Positions 62,401-64,000 of a stretch of DNA of 64,000 nt are shown piece after piece (the stretch's first letter is position 1; each line of letters opens with the position of its first letter). The DNA is taken from positions 3,306,001-3,370,000 of the forward strand of contig JAGUCH010000006.1 of NCBI GenBank assembly GCA_019096065.1. Direction: 5' to 3'. The position numbers and the translations under genes were made by a program. This DNA comes from Paracyclopina nana (Eukaryota > Arthropoda > Copepoda > Cyclopoida > Cyclopettidae). The notes under the pieces are model-generated. The model was not told the DNA's origin and did no database searches. It saw nothing but the letters and a program-made list of their open reading frames with translations.

Positions 62401-64000
62401 AAAACTCCTTATAAGTAACAAATTGCATCGAGTTAGGAAAAGGATGGCAGGACATTTCCTTTGACAAGGGATTGTGGGTTGTAATGGGACGAAGGGTATA
62501 AACTTGATCGCATTGCATGAGTACTATATAAAGTATATTGGGACGAACTCCAAGTAAACGTCATCTTGTCCATTGATGGCATCAATATCCGGACCAGAAT
62601 CGAGAAACTGCTAGCTAGACGAGTTGTAGTCCTTCTTCTACCTCCATGCCAGTATACTGGCAAAAAACTCGGGAAAAAAGGTTTACTCAGCAAGCTTTTC
62701 TCCTGGCTCCTCAACAACTGATGATGATTATTGCCCACTCAACATTAATACATGAAGAACAAAGGACATCAAATTGACGTGGCAGCCCACCAGAAAAATC
62801 CTGATCAATTGTGCTATATTTTGAGTAGAAGCTGTGAAAGCTATGTAGTATGCAGCAGCAAGCTTTCTTTTGCCAAGAGAAATGTCACCTCTCTGTAAAG
62901 CCAGAAAAATGGATTTACATCAATCTAACAAATTGGTTTCTGCCAGATAGATAGTGTCCAAGTTTTTTTCCCGCGGATTTGTTGGCATCAATTCTGTACA
63001 CGTATTCCTTTTTGCTGCTCAGACTCATGCTTTCTTGTCATCTCGGTGTGATGGGTCAAGCAAGATAGCAATGGTCATTTACAATATCTCAGGAACACAA
63101 TCTATTCATATGGTAAATGAAACTAATAGTCATGGACAGCGTAAATACGAGATATAGCATTGGAATGCTCCGCAGCCATTAAAATTAACGATTATCGCCA
63201 CTAAATGCGCGCAAGGTCCTTTGAAATCAAACACTAGCAAAGTAGCACATAATTTGCGACCAAAAAATATATACATTTGTGAGTAGAACAACTCCATATT
63301 CTGCTGTCTGAATCCCCAGACTCAAATTAAGGCTGAAATGTTTCTCTTGCTCATGTTAGCAGTAACAATCAACATTTGGCATGTTTTCATTGCCAAGAAA
63401 CATATCAGACTTGAAGAGAAGCTAGGGCTCCAACTGCTAACTCGGATTAGAGAGCTGCAGCGAGGGAACGAAGGGGGAGAATATTATTCCAGATCGCAAC
63501 AAAACATCAAATTCTTACACATTCGTAGAGCCTACAGTTCACTCCTTCAATATGACAATATGAAGCATTCACTTACATTTCTCTTCATCTAACAAACATT
63601 ATAAATTACCACCATTGTCTAAGCATCACGAAAGTCGACGTTTTTCGATCTAAAATAGCTTTTTTTGGAAAAAGTTTTTTTGAACCCTCGAAGGTCCGAT
63701 TATCAATTGAAATTGAGCAATGGATTAGTTTCTTCTGGAAATTTTATAGTTGCAAAGCCACAGCAGTCATTATGGATTTTTATGCTCTTAGTAGATTGAC
63801 TCGTGTGTAGTTGTGTCAGAAAGGATATCATTAGTTATCTATTTGTTCACTTCAGAATTGATGAAATCATAGAAGATATAGCAGATAGGCAGCACATGGC
63901 AGTAATATAAATCAGAAAATATAAGATGCTTTTACATTTTGAGCTTGCTGTTCTGCTAACATGATTGACAGGTTGATCCTCATGGAGGTAAACACTAAAA

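Larger units (their letters stand above)
46001..64000. other. Gene-free region, second part (18 kb)
   Basis: No gene, tRNA or recognisable transposon was found. There are many CAG/CTG-type triplet clusters (for example near 47.68, 50.87, 51.03, 54.92, 55.07, 55.88 and 56.25 kb), an A18 run at 47941, (GAA)6 at 49763-49781, (AAC)n near 59.08 kb and a CTCF-like motif at 59.41 kb. The region ends at the window edge, so its true size is unknown. Confidence 0.5.

Noticed and set aside
63338..63592. 84-codon frame with a hydrophobic N-terminus
   Set aside because: The hydrophobic start could mimic a signal peptide, but the rest has no paired cysteines, dibasic cleavage pattern or family features.

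Overview
This is animal nuclear DNA. The genes are split by GT-AG introns, many only about 50-65 nt long in the first half, and they encode metazoan families: a STRIPAK subunit, OTUD5, the neurosecretory priming factor CAPS, beta-tubulin and FoxP. Base composition is AT-rich. The PH-domain sequence of CAPS and the compact introns make me favour an arthropod, possibly a crustacean, but that is an inference without a database search.

Layout. 0.6-1.7 kb: a minus-strand gene of unknown identity, perhaps continuing off the left edge. 5.2-8.8 kb: STRIP (striatin-interacting protein), minus strand, 16 coding exons, 878 aa. 9.9-12.6 kb: OTUD5 deubiquitinase, plus strand, head-to-head with STRIP across about 1.1 kb. 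14.4-26.2 kb: CAPS/CADPS, plus strand, 32 coding exons, 1356 aa, with several microexons and a tRNA-Ala(UGC) gene antisense in one intron. 26.5-27.2 kb: a small, unrecognised, cysteine-rich, probably secreted protein (158 aa). 28.2-30.1 kb: a beta-tubulin (445 aa) whose N-terminus is MPREI instead of MREI. 33.0-35.7 kb: FoxP (758 aa). From 35.7 kb to the end, about 28 kb, I find no gene. This stretch carries simple repeats, one near-consensus CTCF site, and a 1.79-kb near-perfect inverted repeat bounded by TTAA.

The exon models for STRIP, OTUD5, CAPS, the secreted protein, beta-tubulin and FoxP each join in phase to a total length divisible by three and agree with family sequence throughout, so they are well supported. 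Exon coordinates are in each entry.

Functionally, CAPS (dense-core vesicle priming), FoxP (neural transcription factor), STRIP (STRIPAK scaffold) and beta-tubulin are all used in neurons, but nothing suggests a coordinated cluster. CAPS has a consensus CRE about 140 bp before its start codon. The most notable points are the long hairpin element, the MPREI tubulin, the symmetrical microexons of CAPS, the orphan secreted protein, and a decamer (GGTTGCGTGA) that recurs five times.
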